In this document: positions 25,368 through 33,048 of the stretch, one piece after another
Position numbering within the stretch: position 1 is the first letter of the stretch
How the letters are laid out: each line of letters begins with the position of its first letter
Source: Reyranella sp.
Lineage (GTDB): Bacteria; Pseudomonadota; Alphaproteobacteria; Reyranellales; Reyranellaceae
Assembly: GCA_030684475.1 (NCBI GenBank)
Contig: JAUXWB010000413.1
Span: 1 to 40,618, forward strand
Direction: 5' to 3'
DNA length: 40,618 bases
Notes under the pieces: generated by a model
Database searches by the model: none
What the model saw: the letters and a program-made list of their open reading frames with translations, nothing else
What the model was told of the DNA's origin: nothing
Made by a program: the position numbers and the translations under genes

Positions 25368-25979
25368 TCACGACAATTCGGACAGCCTGCGGCCAAGCCC
25401 GGCCGGGCCCTCGTTGTCCCGGCCGCGGGCAACGCGCAGGTCGTTCTGCACGTGCGTGGCGCCCAGCACCTGCTCGGCGAGGTCCTCGGTGCGCCGCCGG
25501 GTGCGGCGGCTGTCGACCGTGCCGGCGAGCGTGATCTCGCCGTCCTTCACCTGGACCTCGATGTCGCGGGCGTCGATGTACGGATCCTCCGTCAGCCGGT
25601 CGCAGACGTCCTCGTGGATGCGCCGGTCCGAGCGGGTGTAGTTCTTCGGTCCGACCCCGCGATAGGGGCCCGGATAATGGTCGCGAGAGGGACCGCGATC
25701 GCCGCCCTCGTGATCGCCCTCGTCGTATCGCCGGTATTCGTGATCAGGATCATAGACACCGGGCTCGGGCTCGTAGCCCGGCCGGGCGCGCGATTCGGAG
25801 TGGCCGTGGCGGACGTGTCGCCGCTGGTCGTCGCCACGGTCGCGCTCGGCCTGCTCGGTGGCGCTGTAGCGGCTATAGGCCCGCTCGACCTCGGGCCAGT
25901 CGCTGTCCATGCCCCGGCCGCTGCGCCGGCGGCGGCGCGGATGCGCAGTGTCGGCGGGAGGCGTCGTGCTGCGGGCCAT
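25368..25979 (-). CDS. BON-domain protein
   Basis: A 203-residue protein whose C-terminal 80 residues form a BON domain (DRRIHEDVCDRLTEDPYIDARDIEV, then VKDGEITLAGTVDSRRTRRRTEDLAEQVLGATHVQNDLRV; key residues I-x-x-x-V-x-x-x-L, G-x-V-D-S and A-x-x-V-x-G-V-like pattern). BON domains bind phospholipid or act in envelope and osmotic stress proteins. The N-terminal 120 residues are unusually charged and Arg/Asp/Tyr/His-rich, and likely disordered. There is no signal peptide. The start at 25979 (MARSTTPP) has AGGAGG upstream; the track-level upstream ATG at 26057 is less likely. Confidence 0.85.
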   Translation of the reverse strand: MARSTTPPADTAHPRRRRRSGRGMDSDWPEVERAYSRYSATEQAERDRGDDQRRHVRHGHSESRARPGYEPEPGVYDPDHEYRRYDEGDHEGGDRGPSRDHYPGPYRGVGPKNYTRSDRRIHEDVCDRLTEDPYIDARDIEVQVKDGEITLAGTVDSRRTRRRTEDLAEQVLGATHVQNDLRVARGRDNEGPAGLGRRLSELS

Positions 25980-26064
25980 CTCTTCCTCCTGGCATGTGGC
26001 GGGATACCCCCTGTTCAATGCACGGTGGAGGGTCAGGTTGCATCGGGGGAAGATCAACGACCTG

Positions 26065-26559
26065 TCAATGGCCCCTCAAGACCCGGGGCTGACGACCGGT
26101 GCCGCGTTCCTTGCCGCGTTCCCGTGCCCGCCAGTCCCACGGCTTCTCGCAGTCGTGCGCGTGCATGCCCACGCCGTCGAACCAGGCGTGCCAATCCTGG
26201 GGCAGGTACCGCCAGGAATATTGCAGGTAGGCAAAGGCCATCCCGTGACGGACCATGGCTTGGCCCACGTCCTGGCCATCGGCCTTGCAGACACCGACGG
26301 TCCGGCCGTAGCGATCCTTCGACTTGTACTCGCAGGTCGTCGTGCGTCCGCGCATCAGCCCGGCCAGGTGAGCCGTCGCCATCCGGCCTGCCGGCCAGCC
26401 GTCGGCGCAGGTCTGCCGGCGCTCCGGCGCGTCGATGCCATGCAGCCGCCAGGTCGTGCCGGCGAGCTTGATCGTGTCGCCATCGACGATTGATTGTGCT
26501 GGGGCGGGCGAGGGGATTGCGAGGGCAGGGAGGGCGAGGAGCGCGAGGAGGAAGATCAG
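26065..26559 (-). CDS. Secreted thermonuclease (SNase)-like protein with no standard start codon
   Basis: The minus-strand frame ending at 26065 reads a hydrophobic signal-like segment (RRLIFLLALLALPALA) then VDGDTIKL, LHGIDAPERRQTC and KDRYGRTVGVCKADG, the staphylococcal-nuclease fold. About 164 residues follow from the CTG at 26559. No in-frame ATG, GTG or TTG exists between the upstream in-frame stop (in the small gene's 3' half, near 26677) and the ATG at 26382, which lies inside the domain and would delete the signal and first strands. The arginine of KDRYGR is present, but the usual catalytic glutamate (E in G-x-E-A) appears replaced (GRMATAHL). It may use CTG, or be a decayed gene. Confidence 0.65.
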   Translation of the reverse strand: MIFLLALLALPALAIPSPAPAQSIVDGDTIKLAGTTWRLHGIDAPERRQTCADGWPAGRMATAHLAGLMRGRTTTCEYKSKDRYGRTVGVCKADGQDVGQAMVRHGMAFAYLQYSWRYLPQDWHAWFDGVGMHAHDCEKPWDWRARERGKERGTGRQPRVLRGH

Positions 26560-26593
26560 CCGGCGTCTTGGGATATGCGCGCGCGGCGCGGGA

Positions 26594-26752
26594 CTAATCG
26601 TCGTCGTCCGGCGTCGACGGCGGCGGCGGTTCCTTCGGCTCCTCGTCCGCCAGCAGCTTGGACACGTAGTCGCGCGTTACGTCATCGAGCGTCGGCTCGG
26701 CCAGCAGCTTGCGATAGTGCACGATGTTCTTCTGGTGGATGAGGTCCGGCAC
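26594..26752 (-). CDS. Small acidic-tailed protein, 52 residues, unknown function
   Basis: A short minus-strand ORF begins with GTG at 26752 with GGGAGG five bases upstream, an excellent ribosome site. The predicted 52 residues start MPDLIHQKNIVHYRKLLAEP and end in a proline/aspartate-rich tail (PPPPSTPDDDD). The N-terminal two thirds look helical (AEPTLDD, DYVSKLLADEE). I recognise this general type from alphaproteobacterial genomes but cannot name the family. It sits directly upstream of the nuclease reading frame on the same strand, suggesting one transcript. Confidence 0.6.
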   Translation of the reverse strand: MPDLIHQKNIVHYRKLLAEPTLDDVTRDYVSKLLADEEPKEPPPPSTPDDDD

Positions 26753-26839
26753 GGCACCCTCCCGGCGTGGCCAGGAGGAAGAGCCTGACGCGCCTCTACT
26801 GTAACGGTGCTAGCCGGCGAATGTTCCTTACGCCGTGAA

Positions 26840-27177
26840 CACGGTGGCGATGCCATTGGGCTGCGCCTGGAACGATACATCCGCTGCGGGTTCTGGGGGC
26901 TCAACATCGGCCTGGCGATGATGGTGGTGCTGAGCCTGTTCCGCGCAGGAATCCTGCAGCTGCACGACGTCATCACGAACGGCTATTGGCACGCGCGCAG
27001 CCTCGCCTATACGGCGGGCACCGTGCCACGGCTGCTCGAATGGCTGCGGATGCCGGGCGACCTGGTGTTCATCTTCCTGGGCCCGCTGCCAATCGCGATG
27101 GCCATGTGCCTGGCTATCTCGACGTGTGGAAGAGGCGCAAGGTGGTAGCGGCGCTACGGCCGGTTTCGGCCGAGTGA
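26840..27177 (+). pseudogene. Remnant of quinol-dependent nitric oxide reductase (NorB/NorZ C-terminus)
   Basis: The frame from about 26840 reads ...FWGLNIGLAMMVVLSLF, NGYWHARS and LEWLRMPGDLVFI, closely matching the last two membrane helices of single-subunit (quinol-oxidising) NorB. Such proteins are about 750 residues; only about 90 remain here. Upstream the frame is closed by TAA at 26802-26804. Near 27110 the homologous tail (YLDVWKRRK...) continues in a different frame, so there is also a frameshift. A GTG-initiated 113-codon ORF at 26807-27148 covers most of it but is not a functional reductase, which would need the heme-copper core. Confidence 0.7.
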
Positions 27178-27487
27178 ACGGGGCGCGGAGAGCGGGGGAT
27201 TGGTCGGCCTGAAGTAGAGCGTGAAGACGAAGATCGCCGCGCGCGCCAGCCAAGCCGGGACCATCGCGGCGGTGCCGTCCCCTCGGCAGTCCTCACCGCC
27301 GATGCCGCCGACCATCAGCCACAGGCCGACGGCGACGAGCCGACCATTGGCGTCTGGATCATGTGCAGCGGCGGGTTTCTAGAAGCCCAGTCGTCGAGCC
27401 TGCAGTTCGTGGCGATGCGCGGCAGGTCCTCGCGCTTGACTCCGACGTCGCGCAACCGCCGCGGCAGGACGAACCACTGAATAAAGA
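27178..27487. other. 310-base gap with apparent gene debris
   Basis: No intact gene is visible. On the minus strand, 27315 to about 27480 reads QWFVLPRRLRDVGVKREDLPRIA...RNPPL, which weakly resembles the C-terminal part of an iron-containing alcohol dehydrogenase (L-R-x-V-G-V-x-x-x-D-L-P and N-P). A different minus frame (ending near 27170) reads a single hydrophobic stretch (WLARAAIFVFTLYF). Both are short and out of register, consistent with decayed genes. Together with the qNor remnant this marks a graveyard of lost genes. Confidence 0.35.
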
Positions 27488-28501
27488 CTACTCCACCGCG
27501 ACGCGCCCTTCCTGTTGCTGAAGGTCACCGCGGGTGCCGGCGGTCGACCAAACCAGTAGGTCGGTGTCGACGCCCATCCACTGCAGCCGTTCGATCACGT
27601 CCTCTCTCAAACGATTGTGAAGGGTCTCCTCGAACCTGCCGGAAGGCATGTGGCTGATGTTGGCGGCGCGGGTGCCGTCGAGCGAGTGCCCGAGCTCGGT
27701 CTCGATGGCCCTGAGGTGCTCGCGCCGCGCGAGGCGCACGGCGTGGTGCAGGTTCCGCCAATCGCAGCGGGCCGTTCCCTGGAGGTGATTGAGGAGATCG
27801 GCCAGGACCTCGACCGGCCGGGCCATCAGGCATTCATGGGGCATGAGCCGCACCAGACCGCGATGCCGTTCGGCCATGGCCTGGAATGAAACGAACTGCT
27901 TGGCATAGGAGGGCAACGCGCTCGCGAACAGATAGTCGCGGAAAGGCATCCGGGCGAGCGGCTGGCCGTCGACTGTGTTGTAGGCGGGATCCGGGTGGCC
28001 GACGCCGTAGCGAAAGTGGGAGGCCGCCTGGGCCAGCGGGTTGCGATAGACCAGCGCCATGGGGGCACCGCGACCGGCCGCGGCGGCCCGGTCCAATGCG
28101 CGGACGGACAGCGGCGTGTAGGCGACGTCGGCCGCCAGATCGATCGGCGTGTAGGCGTAGTTCAGCCCTTCGTGCAGGTAGTCGTAGCCGGGAACGTGGA
28201 AGGGAGTCCTGGCCCACCAGGAATGGTCGTCGACGAATTCGGCAAAGCCCGGGCACACGGTATGGCCGATGAAGAGGTGCTCATGCGGCATCGAGTGTTG
28301 CGCGTGGAAGAGAGGCCCACCCCTGAAGCCTCGAAAGTCGAAAGGCATGCCCGACGACCGGCCGACGACTTCGCCCGTGAGGCGATCGTCGACGCGCCCG
28401 CCACGATCGAGATGGATCAGGAACGACACGGCGTAGCGCAGGAACCAGGTTCCCGAGCGCGGAATGGTGGCCAGGATGGGCAGTTTCTTGATCGCGGGCA
28501 C
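27488..28501 (-). CDS. Sulfotransferase family protein
   Basis: A 337-residue protein with PAPS-dependent sulfotransferase features. The 5'-phosphosulfate loop appears as IPRSGTWFLRY at residues 13-23 (family: P-K-S-G-T-T-W), and the 3'-phosphate motif as VYRNPLAQAASHF near residue 151 (family: R-N-P-x-D-x-x-x-S). There is no signal peptide. The acceptor (lipid, glycan or small molecule) is not indicated; the next genes do not form an obvious biosynthetic cluster. A possible 55-codon ORF lies upstream on the same strand. The ATG at 28501 begins MPAIKKLP. Confidence 0.8.
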   Translation of the reverse strand: MPAIKKLPILATIPRSGTWFLRYAVSFLIHLDRGGRVDDRLTGEVVGRSSGMPFDFRGFRGGPLFHAQHSMPHEHLFIGHTVCPGFAEFVDDHSWWARTPFHVPGYDYLHEGLNYAYTPIDLAADVAYTPLSVRALDRAAAAGRGAPMALVYRNPLAQAASHFRYGVGHPDPAYNTVDGQPLARMPFRDYLFASALPSYAKQFVSFQAMAERHRGLVRLMPHECLMARPVEVLADLLNHLQGTARCDWRNLHHAVRLARREHLRAIETELGHSLDGTRAANISHMPSGRFEETLHNRLREDVIERLQWMGVDTDLLVWSTAGTRGDLQQQEGRVAVE

Positions 28502-28642
28502 TCGATGTCTCCTCCCAGGAGAAGCGCGTCAATCGGCTTCGGTGCCCCGAGTATCGCCACGGGCCGTTGTCGGAGCGCGATGCCAGCGTTCGCGGAGCGT
28601 GATTTCTGCTGCGATCTTCAGAAAATCGCCGATTCTTCGGCC

Positions 28643-28810
28643 TCAGTAGACGGACTTGAGGATCGGCACGATCTCCTGCGGGCTTGCGACGCGCATGACG
28701 CGCCGTCCGCCACCCGTCGCCAAAACGGAAGTCCATTCTCGCGCGAGGGACTCCCGGCCTGACGCGCCCGGGACGGTGGGACAGGGGCTCCCTTTGATGC
28801 TATATTGCAT
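28643..28810 (-). CDS. Possible small ORF (55 codons), unknown
   Basis: An open frame on the minus strand begins with ATG at 28810 (MQYSIKGSPCP) and ends with TGA at 28643-28645, about 140 bases before the sulfotransferase start. The last 30 codons (VMRVASPQEIVPILKSVY end) have the GC-rich third positions typical of coding DNA here, while the first half is less convincing. GAGGG lies about 10 bases upstream of the ATG. The same frame stays open well upstream of the ATG, so it may be the tail of a longer decayed gene. I do not recognise it. Confidence 0.3.
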   Translation of the reverse strand: MQYSIKGSPCPTVPGASGRESLAREWTSVLATGGGRRVMRVASPQEIVPILKSVY

Positions 28811-28817
28811 GTCATAT
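28778..28817 (+). promoter_or_regulatory. Candidate promoter and operator of the TRAP transporter operon
   Basis: GGGACA (28778-28783) lies 17 bases before TATATT (28801-28806), a plausible sigma-70 promoter. Overlapping the -10 is a 16-base partial palindrome, ATAT-tG-CATG-tC-ATAT (28802-28817), with 12 of 16 symmetric positions, the kind of site bound by GntR-type regulators of TRAP operons. The ATG of the transporter starts about 80-90 bases downstream. No regulator gene is next to it in the window. Confidence 0.45.
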
Positions 28818-28893
28818 GAACCCTCAATAAGAGGGGCAGACGTGGCGGCAATGTCCGCCGAAGAACAACAGATCGATCTGGGAGGATCATACA

Positions 28894-30048
28894 GTGATGT
28901 TGCGCATTGACATGATGCGGCGCTCGCGCGCCGGTAAAGTGCGGCTTGGCCGCACGATGTTGTTGGCCGCCGCGGCGGTCGGCCTGGTGGCGGCGGGACC
29001 CGTCGCGGCCCAAGATCTTCAGAAGGTCACCATCCGGCTGGTGGCGGACCATACGCCGCCACCGCATCCGGCCGCGATCGCCCAGGTCCAGTTCGCGAAA
29101 CGCGTGGCCGAGGTGATCCCGGGCAGCGAAGTGCGCCTCTACCACGCCGGCGCGCTCTACACGATTCCCGAAGCCCTGGCGGCCATGAGCGAGGGCAACC
29201 TCGAGATGACCTGGGGCCAGTTCGGCAAGACGGCCGCGATCGACCGCTGGATGAACGTGGTCGCCGGGCCGATGCTCCTGACCACCCCCGGCGCGATGGA
29301 GCAGCTCGACAAGTTCGAATCGGTCGCGATGTTGCGCAAGCGCTTCGAGGAACTGCACGGCGTCAAGATGCTCGGCACGGCGCATCTCAGCATGTTCATG
29401 GGCGCCGGATCCAAGAAGCGGCTGCGCAGTCCGGACGACTTCAAGGGACGGAAGATCCGCAGCATGGGCCCGGCCGAGAACGCGGCGCTGTCGGCGTGGG
29501 GCGCCTCGCCGGTGACCATGGCGTTCGGCGACGTTCCGCCGGCGCTCGAAACTGGCGTCATCGACGGCCTGCTGACCAGCATCGGCGGCTTCAATGCCGT
29601 TCGCGACCAGGCGCCGTTCTATACGATCGCCGGCGTCAACGGCGTCGTCGGCGACTACTACTGGGTCGGTGTCAGCCTGAAATGGTGGAACAAGCTTAAC
29701 AAGCCCACCCAGGCGGCGCTGGAGAAGCTGGTCGTCGAGGAGCTCCTGCCGTTGCAGAAGCAGGTCAACTGGTGCAACGACCAGCGGGTCATGAAGCAGT
29801 ACCTGACCGAGGATCCGACCAAGCCCGGCATCTACGTCCTCAAGCCGGCCGAGCAGAAGGTTTTGGCCGACGCGCTGGGCGACGCCACGATCAAGTGGGT
29901 AAAGACCAACACACCGGCGGATGCCCACAAGTGGGTCGACCGTTTCGTCCAGGAGGCGAAGGCCGCGTCGGCCGCGAATCCGATGGGCAGTTCCTCGATC
30001 GAGAAGACCGACTGCGAGAAGATCGCTCCGTACTTCGCCAAGAAGTAG
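28894..30048 (+). CDS. TRAP transporter periplasmic binding protein (DctP family)
   Basis: A 384-residue solute-binding protein of a TRAP transporter. After an N-terminal signal (hydrophobic core about residues 26-43, ending PVAA-QD) come the DctP-type features: VPE-like start, a conserved arginine region in RSPDDFKGRKIRSMG near residue 190 that contacts the substrate carboxylate, and ETGVIDGLLTS near 225. The start is GTG at 28894 (GGAGG 8 bases upstream) or the adjacent ATG at 28897. TRAP systems import organic acids with Na+ or H+; the specific acid is not evident. Followed 72 bases later by the small membrane subunit. Confidence 0.88.
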   Translation: MMLRIDMMRRSRAGKVRLGRTMLLAAAAVGLVAAGPVAAQDLQKVTIRLVADHTPPPHPAAIAQVQFAKRVAEVIPGSEVRLYHAGALYTIPEALAAMSEGNLEMTWGQFGKTAAIDRWMNVVAGPMLLTTPGAMEQLDKFESVAMLRKRFEELHGVKMLGTAHLSMFMGAGSKKRLRSPDDFKGRKIRSMGPAENAALSAWGASPVTMAFGDVPPALETGVIDGLLTSIGGFNAVRDQAPFYTIAGVNGVVGDYYWVGVSLKWWNKLNKPTQAALEKLVVEELLPLQKQVNWCNDQRVMKQYLTEDPTKPGIYVLKPAEQKVLADALGDATIKWVKTNTPADAHKWVDRFVQEAKAASAANPMGSSSIEKTDCEKIAPYFAKK

Positions 30049-30120
30049 TATGAACCGGCGACGACGGGCGCCGTCCGCAACGGCGGCGCCCGTCGTGCTG
30101 ACCAATCAGGTGTGACGATC

Positions 30121-30666
30121 ATGGTTACAGCTTACAAGGCCTGGAGGTTCTTCCAGGACCGCATCGTCGGCTATGCCGCCGCCGTCGTCCTGCTCGGCGT
30201 GACAGTGCTGACGGTGGTGGAGATCTTCCGGCGATACCTCTTAGGCCAGACGTTCCATTGGAGCCAGGACGCGGTGACCTACTTCATCGTCGCGGCCACG
30301 TTCATCTACTTCGGCACCTGCCAGGCGCAGCGTACCCATCTCGCCGTCACCATCCTGCCGGAGTGGCTGAGGCGCAGCGGACGGGTCAAGCTCGGCTTGG
30401 CCGTCCAGGCGACGGGCTCGCTGCTGGGCTTCCTGTTCGTCGTCGCCGTGGTGTGGTGGGGCTATCCGGCAGCCGACCGCGCCCTGCGACTGGAACGCAT
30501 GACGGAGAGCATGATCATCCCGCTGTGGCCGTTCATGTACTCGCTGCTCGTCGGGTTTGGCGTGATGGGTGTGACGTTGCTGTTCCAGCTCTACCGCGAC
30601 GTGATGCGGCTGGCGGGCAGCGACCCCTTCCCCTGGGAACCGCAACATCTGGAGATGGAACTCTAG
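30121..30666 (+). CDS. TRAP transporter small membrane subunit (DctQ family)
   Basis: A 181-residue protein with four predicted membrane spans (about residues 15-35, 50-70, 90-112 and 130-152), the usual topology of DctQ. The stretch QDAVTYFIVAATF and the RTHLAV segment fit the family. It links the binding protein to the large channel subunit. The ATG at 30121 was chosen over the GTG at 30112, which lies too close to the ribosome site. The large subunit follows 30 bases after the stop. Confidence 0.85.
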   Translation: MVTAYKAWRFFQDRIVGYAAAVVLLGVTVLTVVEIFRRYLLGQTFHWSQDAVTYFIVAATFIYFGTCQAQRTHLAVTILPEWLRRSGRVKLGLAVQATGSLLGFLFVVAVVWWGYPAADRALRLERMTESMIIPLWPFMYSLLVGFGVMGVTLLFQLYRDVMRLAGSDPFPWEPQHLEMEL

Positions 30667-30696
30667 GCCTGCGGCCTTAGGGGGGAGCAAAGCCAA

Positions 30697-31980
30697 ATGC
30701 CACTTCTTGCAAGCCTGTTCACGGTGCTGCTGGTGCTCGGCCTGCCGCTCGGCATCGTGCTCGCCGGTTCCAGCCTGGTCTTCATCTTCGCCGACCCGAT
30801 GCTGGCGCCCGGCACGGTGTTCCAGTCGTTCTTCAATTTCCTCAGCAAGTACACGCTGATGGCGGTGCCGTTCTTCATCTTCGCCGGCTTCCTGATGGAG
30901 CAGACCGGCCTGATCGGCAAGCTGTTCCGTTTCTCTGACGCACTGATCGGCTGGGTGCCCGGCGGCTTCGGCTTCGCCACCCTGATCGCGGCCGTGATCT
31001 TTGGCGCGATCTCGGGCTCCAGCACCGCCATGGCGGCCGCGATGGGAGTCATCGCCTATCCCGAGCTTCGCAAGCGCGGCTATCCCGCCTGGCTGGCGGC
31101 CGGCCTGGTCGCCTCGGGCGGCGGCATCGCCATCCTGATACCGCCGAGCATCATTCTCATCCTGTTCGGCATTCTCACCGAAACCTCGATCGTCGCGCTC
31201 TTCTTCGCCGGCGTCGTTCCGGGGATTTTGCTGGCCATCAGCGACGCCATCGTGCTCGTTTTCTTCGCCTGGTACCTGAAGCTGCCCTCGGGCGACTTCT
31301 CCTGGCGCGCCATATTCGAGGCCACGCTGGATGCCTGGCCGGCGCTCTTGATGCCGGTGGTGATTCTGGGCGGGCTTTATGGCGGGGTGTTCACGCCGAC
31401 GGAGGCGGGCGCCGCCGCCTGCGGCTATGCCCTGGCCTACGGCATACTGGTCAAGCGCGGGGCTTTCCTGAAGGATCTGATGGCGGTCACGGTGCGGTCG
31501 ATGAACCTCACGGCGGTGATCTTCTTTCTCCTGGGGTGCGTCGGCGTCTTCCAGTTCGTGCTCGCCAATCAGGGCTGGGCGCAGCACCTCGCGCAGTGGG
31601 TCTCGGGCCTCAACCTGTCGGCCATGGAATTCCTGCTGATTCTGCTGCCGATCCTGCTGTTCCTGTCGATGTTCCTCAGCGGCATCGCCATCGTCGTGCT
31701 GACTGTGCCCGTGTACTTCTCGGTGGCGATGAGCCTCGGCATCGACCCCATCGTGCTCGCCATCCTGACGGCGCTGGCGATGGAGATGGGCGTCGTGATT
31801 CCGCCGGTCGGGCTCAACCTGTTCGCGGTCGCCGGCACCACGCGGGTGCCGCTGCACGAGGTCACCAAGGGGGCCATGCCGTTCCTGTTCACGGATGGAT
31901 GGGTCCTCGTACTGGTGATGCTGTTCCCCGTCCTTGCGCTCTGGCTGCCAAGTCTGCTCATAACGCCGGTCTTCAAATAG
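30697..31980 (+). CDS. TRAP transporter large membrane subunit (DctM family)
   Basis: A 427-residue multispanning channel subunit (about 11-12 helices) of the TRAP transporter. Conserved features are the Gly- and Ser-rich ISGSSTAMAAAMG re-entrant region near residue 107, IPPSIILILFG near 148, GGVFTPTEAGA near residue 227 and PPVGLNLF near 368. It has GGGGGAG-like bases upstream of its ATG. This is the last gene of the dctPQM-like operon; the next gene converges, with 14 bases between stops. Confidence 0.93.
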   Translation: MPLLASLFTVLLVLGLPLGIVLAGSSLVFIFADPMLAPGTVFQSFFNFLSKYTLMAVPFFIFAGFLMEQTGLIGKLFRFSDALIGWVPGGFGFATLIAAVIFGAISGSSTAMAAAMGVIAYPELRKRGYPAWLAAGLVASGGGIAILIPPSIILILFGILTETSIVALFFAGVVPGILLAISDAIVLVFFAWYLKLPSGDFSWRAIFEATLDAWPALLMPVVILGGLYGGVFTPTEAGAAACGYALAYGILVKRGAFLKDLMAVTVRSMNLTAVIFFLLGCVGVFQFVLANQGWAQHLAQWVSGLNLSAMEFLLILLPILLFLSMFLSGIAIVVLTVPVYFSVAMSLGIDPIVLAILTALAMEMGVVIPPVGLNLFAVAGTTRVPLHEVTKGAMPFLFTDGWVLVLVMLFPVLALWLPSLLITPVFK

Positions 31981-31993
31981 ACGCCAAGCCCGC

Positions 31994-32938
31994 TCAATCT
32001 CCGACCAGCGGCATCACCTCCGCGGCGAAGCGTTCCAGGCGCTCGATGCTTTGGGCGATGGTCTCGCCGCGGAAATCGAAGATCAGCTCGTGCACGCCGA
32101 TGGCGGCGAACGAGCGGATGTCGCCCGCGATCTCGTGGGCGGTGCCGGAGAAGCTGCGGCGGGTCCCGTCGCGATCGGGCACGGCGGTGTCGTAGAGCGG
32201 CGCCTTGTAGGAGATGGTGAGGGCTGCGAAATCGCGCCGCTCCGCTTCGGTCAACCGCTTCAGCGTCGCGAGGTGCCCGCGCATTTCCTCGGGCGGCAGC
32301 GGCGAGGCGGCGATGGCGCCGACCGGGTGCCAGCCGTCGCCGTGCCGCGCGGTGCGGCGGAGCGCGGCGGGGGAATGGCCGCCGACCCAGATCGGCGGAT
32401 GCGGCTTCTGCAGCGGGAAGGGTTCGCAGCGGATGTCGGCATAGTCGTAGAACCTGCCGGCGAAGCTGGCGGGCGACTGCGTCCAGAGCTGCTTGAGGAT
32501 CGCGATCCATTCGTCGGTGACGGCGCCGCGCCGGTCGAAGTCGGGACTGTCCAGCGCCTCGAATTCCTCCTTCAGCCAGCCGACGCCGACTCCCAGCGTG
32601 ATCCGTCCGCCGGACAGGACATCGAGCGAGGCCACCATCTTCGCCGTCAGCACCGGATTGCGGTATGGCAGCACCAGCACCGAGGTGACGAGACGAAGCC
32701 GCTCCGTGGCGCCGGCCACCACGCCCAGGATCGACAGGATTTCGAGCGCGTCGCCGCCGCCGGGATGCCTGCCGTCCAGGGTGTAGGGATAGGCCGACTC
32801 GCTTTTCACCGGGAAGACGACGTGGTCGGCGATCATGGCGGAGTGCAGCCCCAGCCGCTCGCCTTGGCGCGCCAGGGCGAGGATGCCGGCGCGCGTGGCG
32901 GTGGGGCCGCGCGTGGGGAGGTAGAAACCGTAACGCAT
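31994..32938 (-). CDS. Luciferase-like (LLM-class) flavin/F420-dependent oxidoreductase
   Basis: A 314-residue TIM-barrel flavoenzyme of the bacterial luciferase family. Evidence: the N-terminal MRYGFYLPTRGP strand, the barrel motif DHVVFP near residue 38, SVLVLPYRNPVLTAK near 87, GVGVGWLKEEFEALD near 120 and PPIWVGGHSPAALRRTARHGDGW near 185 (key residues W-V-G-G and A-x-x-x-G-D-G-W). The pattern fits the TIGR03619-like F420-dependent subgroup, but FMN use is equally possible. It diverges from the second LLM gene across 110 bases. Confidence 0.88.
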   Translation of the reverse strand: MRYGFYLPTRGPTATRAGILALARQGERLGLHSAMIADHVVFPVKSESAYPYTLDGRHPGGGDALEILSILGVVAGATERLRLVTSVLVLPYRNPVLTAKMVASLDVLSGGRITLGVGVGWLKEEFEALDSPDFDRRGAVTDEWIAILKQLWTQSPASFAGRFYDYADIRCEPFPLQKPHPPIWVGGHSPAALRRTARHGDGWHPVGAIAASPLPPEEMRGHLATLKRLTEAERRDFAALTISYKAPLYDTAVPDRDGTRRSFSGTAHEIAGDIRSFAAIGVHELIFDFRGETIAQSIERLERFAAEVMPLVGD

Positions 32939-33048
32939 CGGGGGAACTCCGTGTCGTCGCGCGAAATGCCGGGGAACCCTGGAAGTGTAGAGTTTTTCAG
33001 GTCATCGCCATAGAGTGGCGAAAGTCGCTGCGCGTGGAAGGAATGCCC

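Noticed and set aside
28656-28910. An 84-codon plus-strand frame upstream of the TRAP binding protein
   Set aside because: It overlaps the likely promoter, operator and ribosome site of the TRAP operon and ends inside the binding-protein gene; no domain.
30241-31857. A 538-codon minus-strand open frame opposite dctQ/dctM
   Set aside because: Low-complexity H/E/D/R-rich translation, antisense to membrane protein genes; a shadow of hydrophobic codons.
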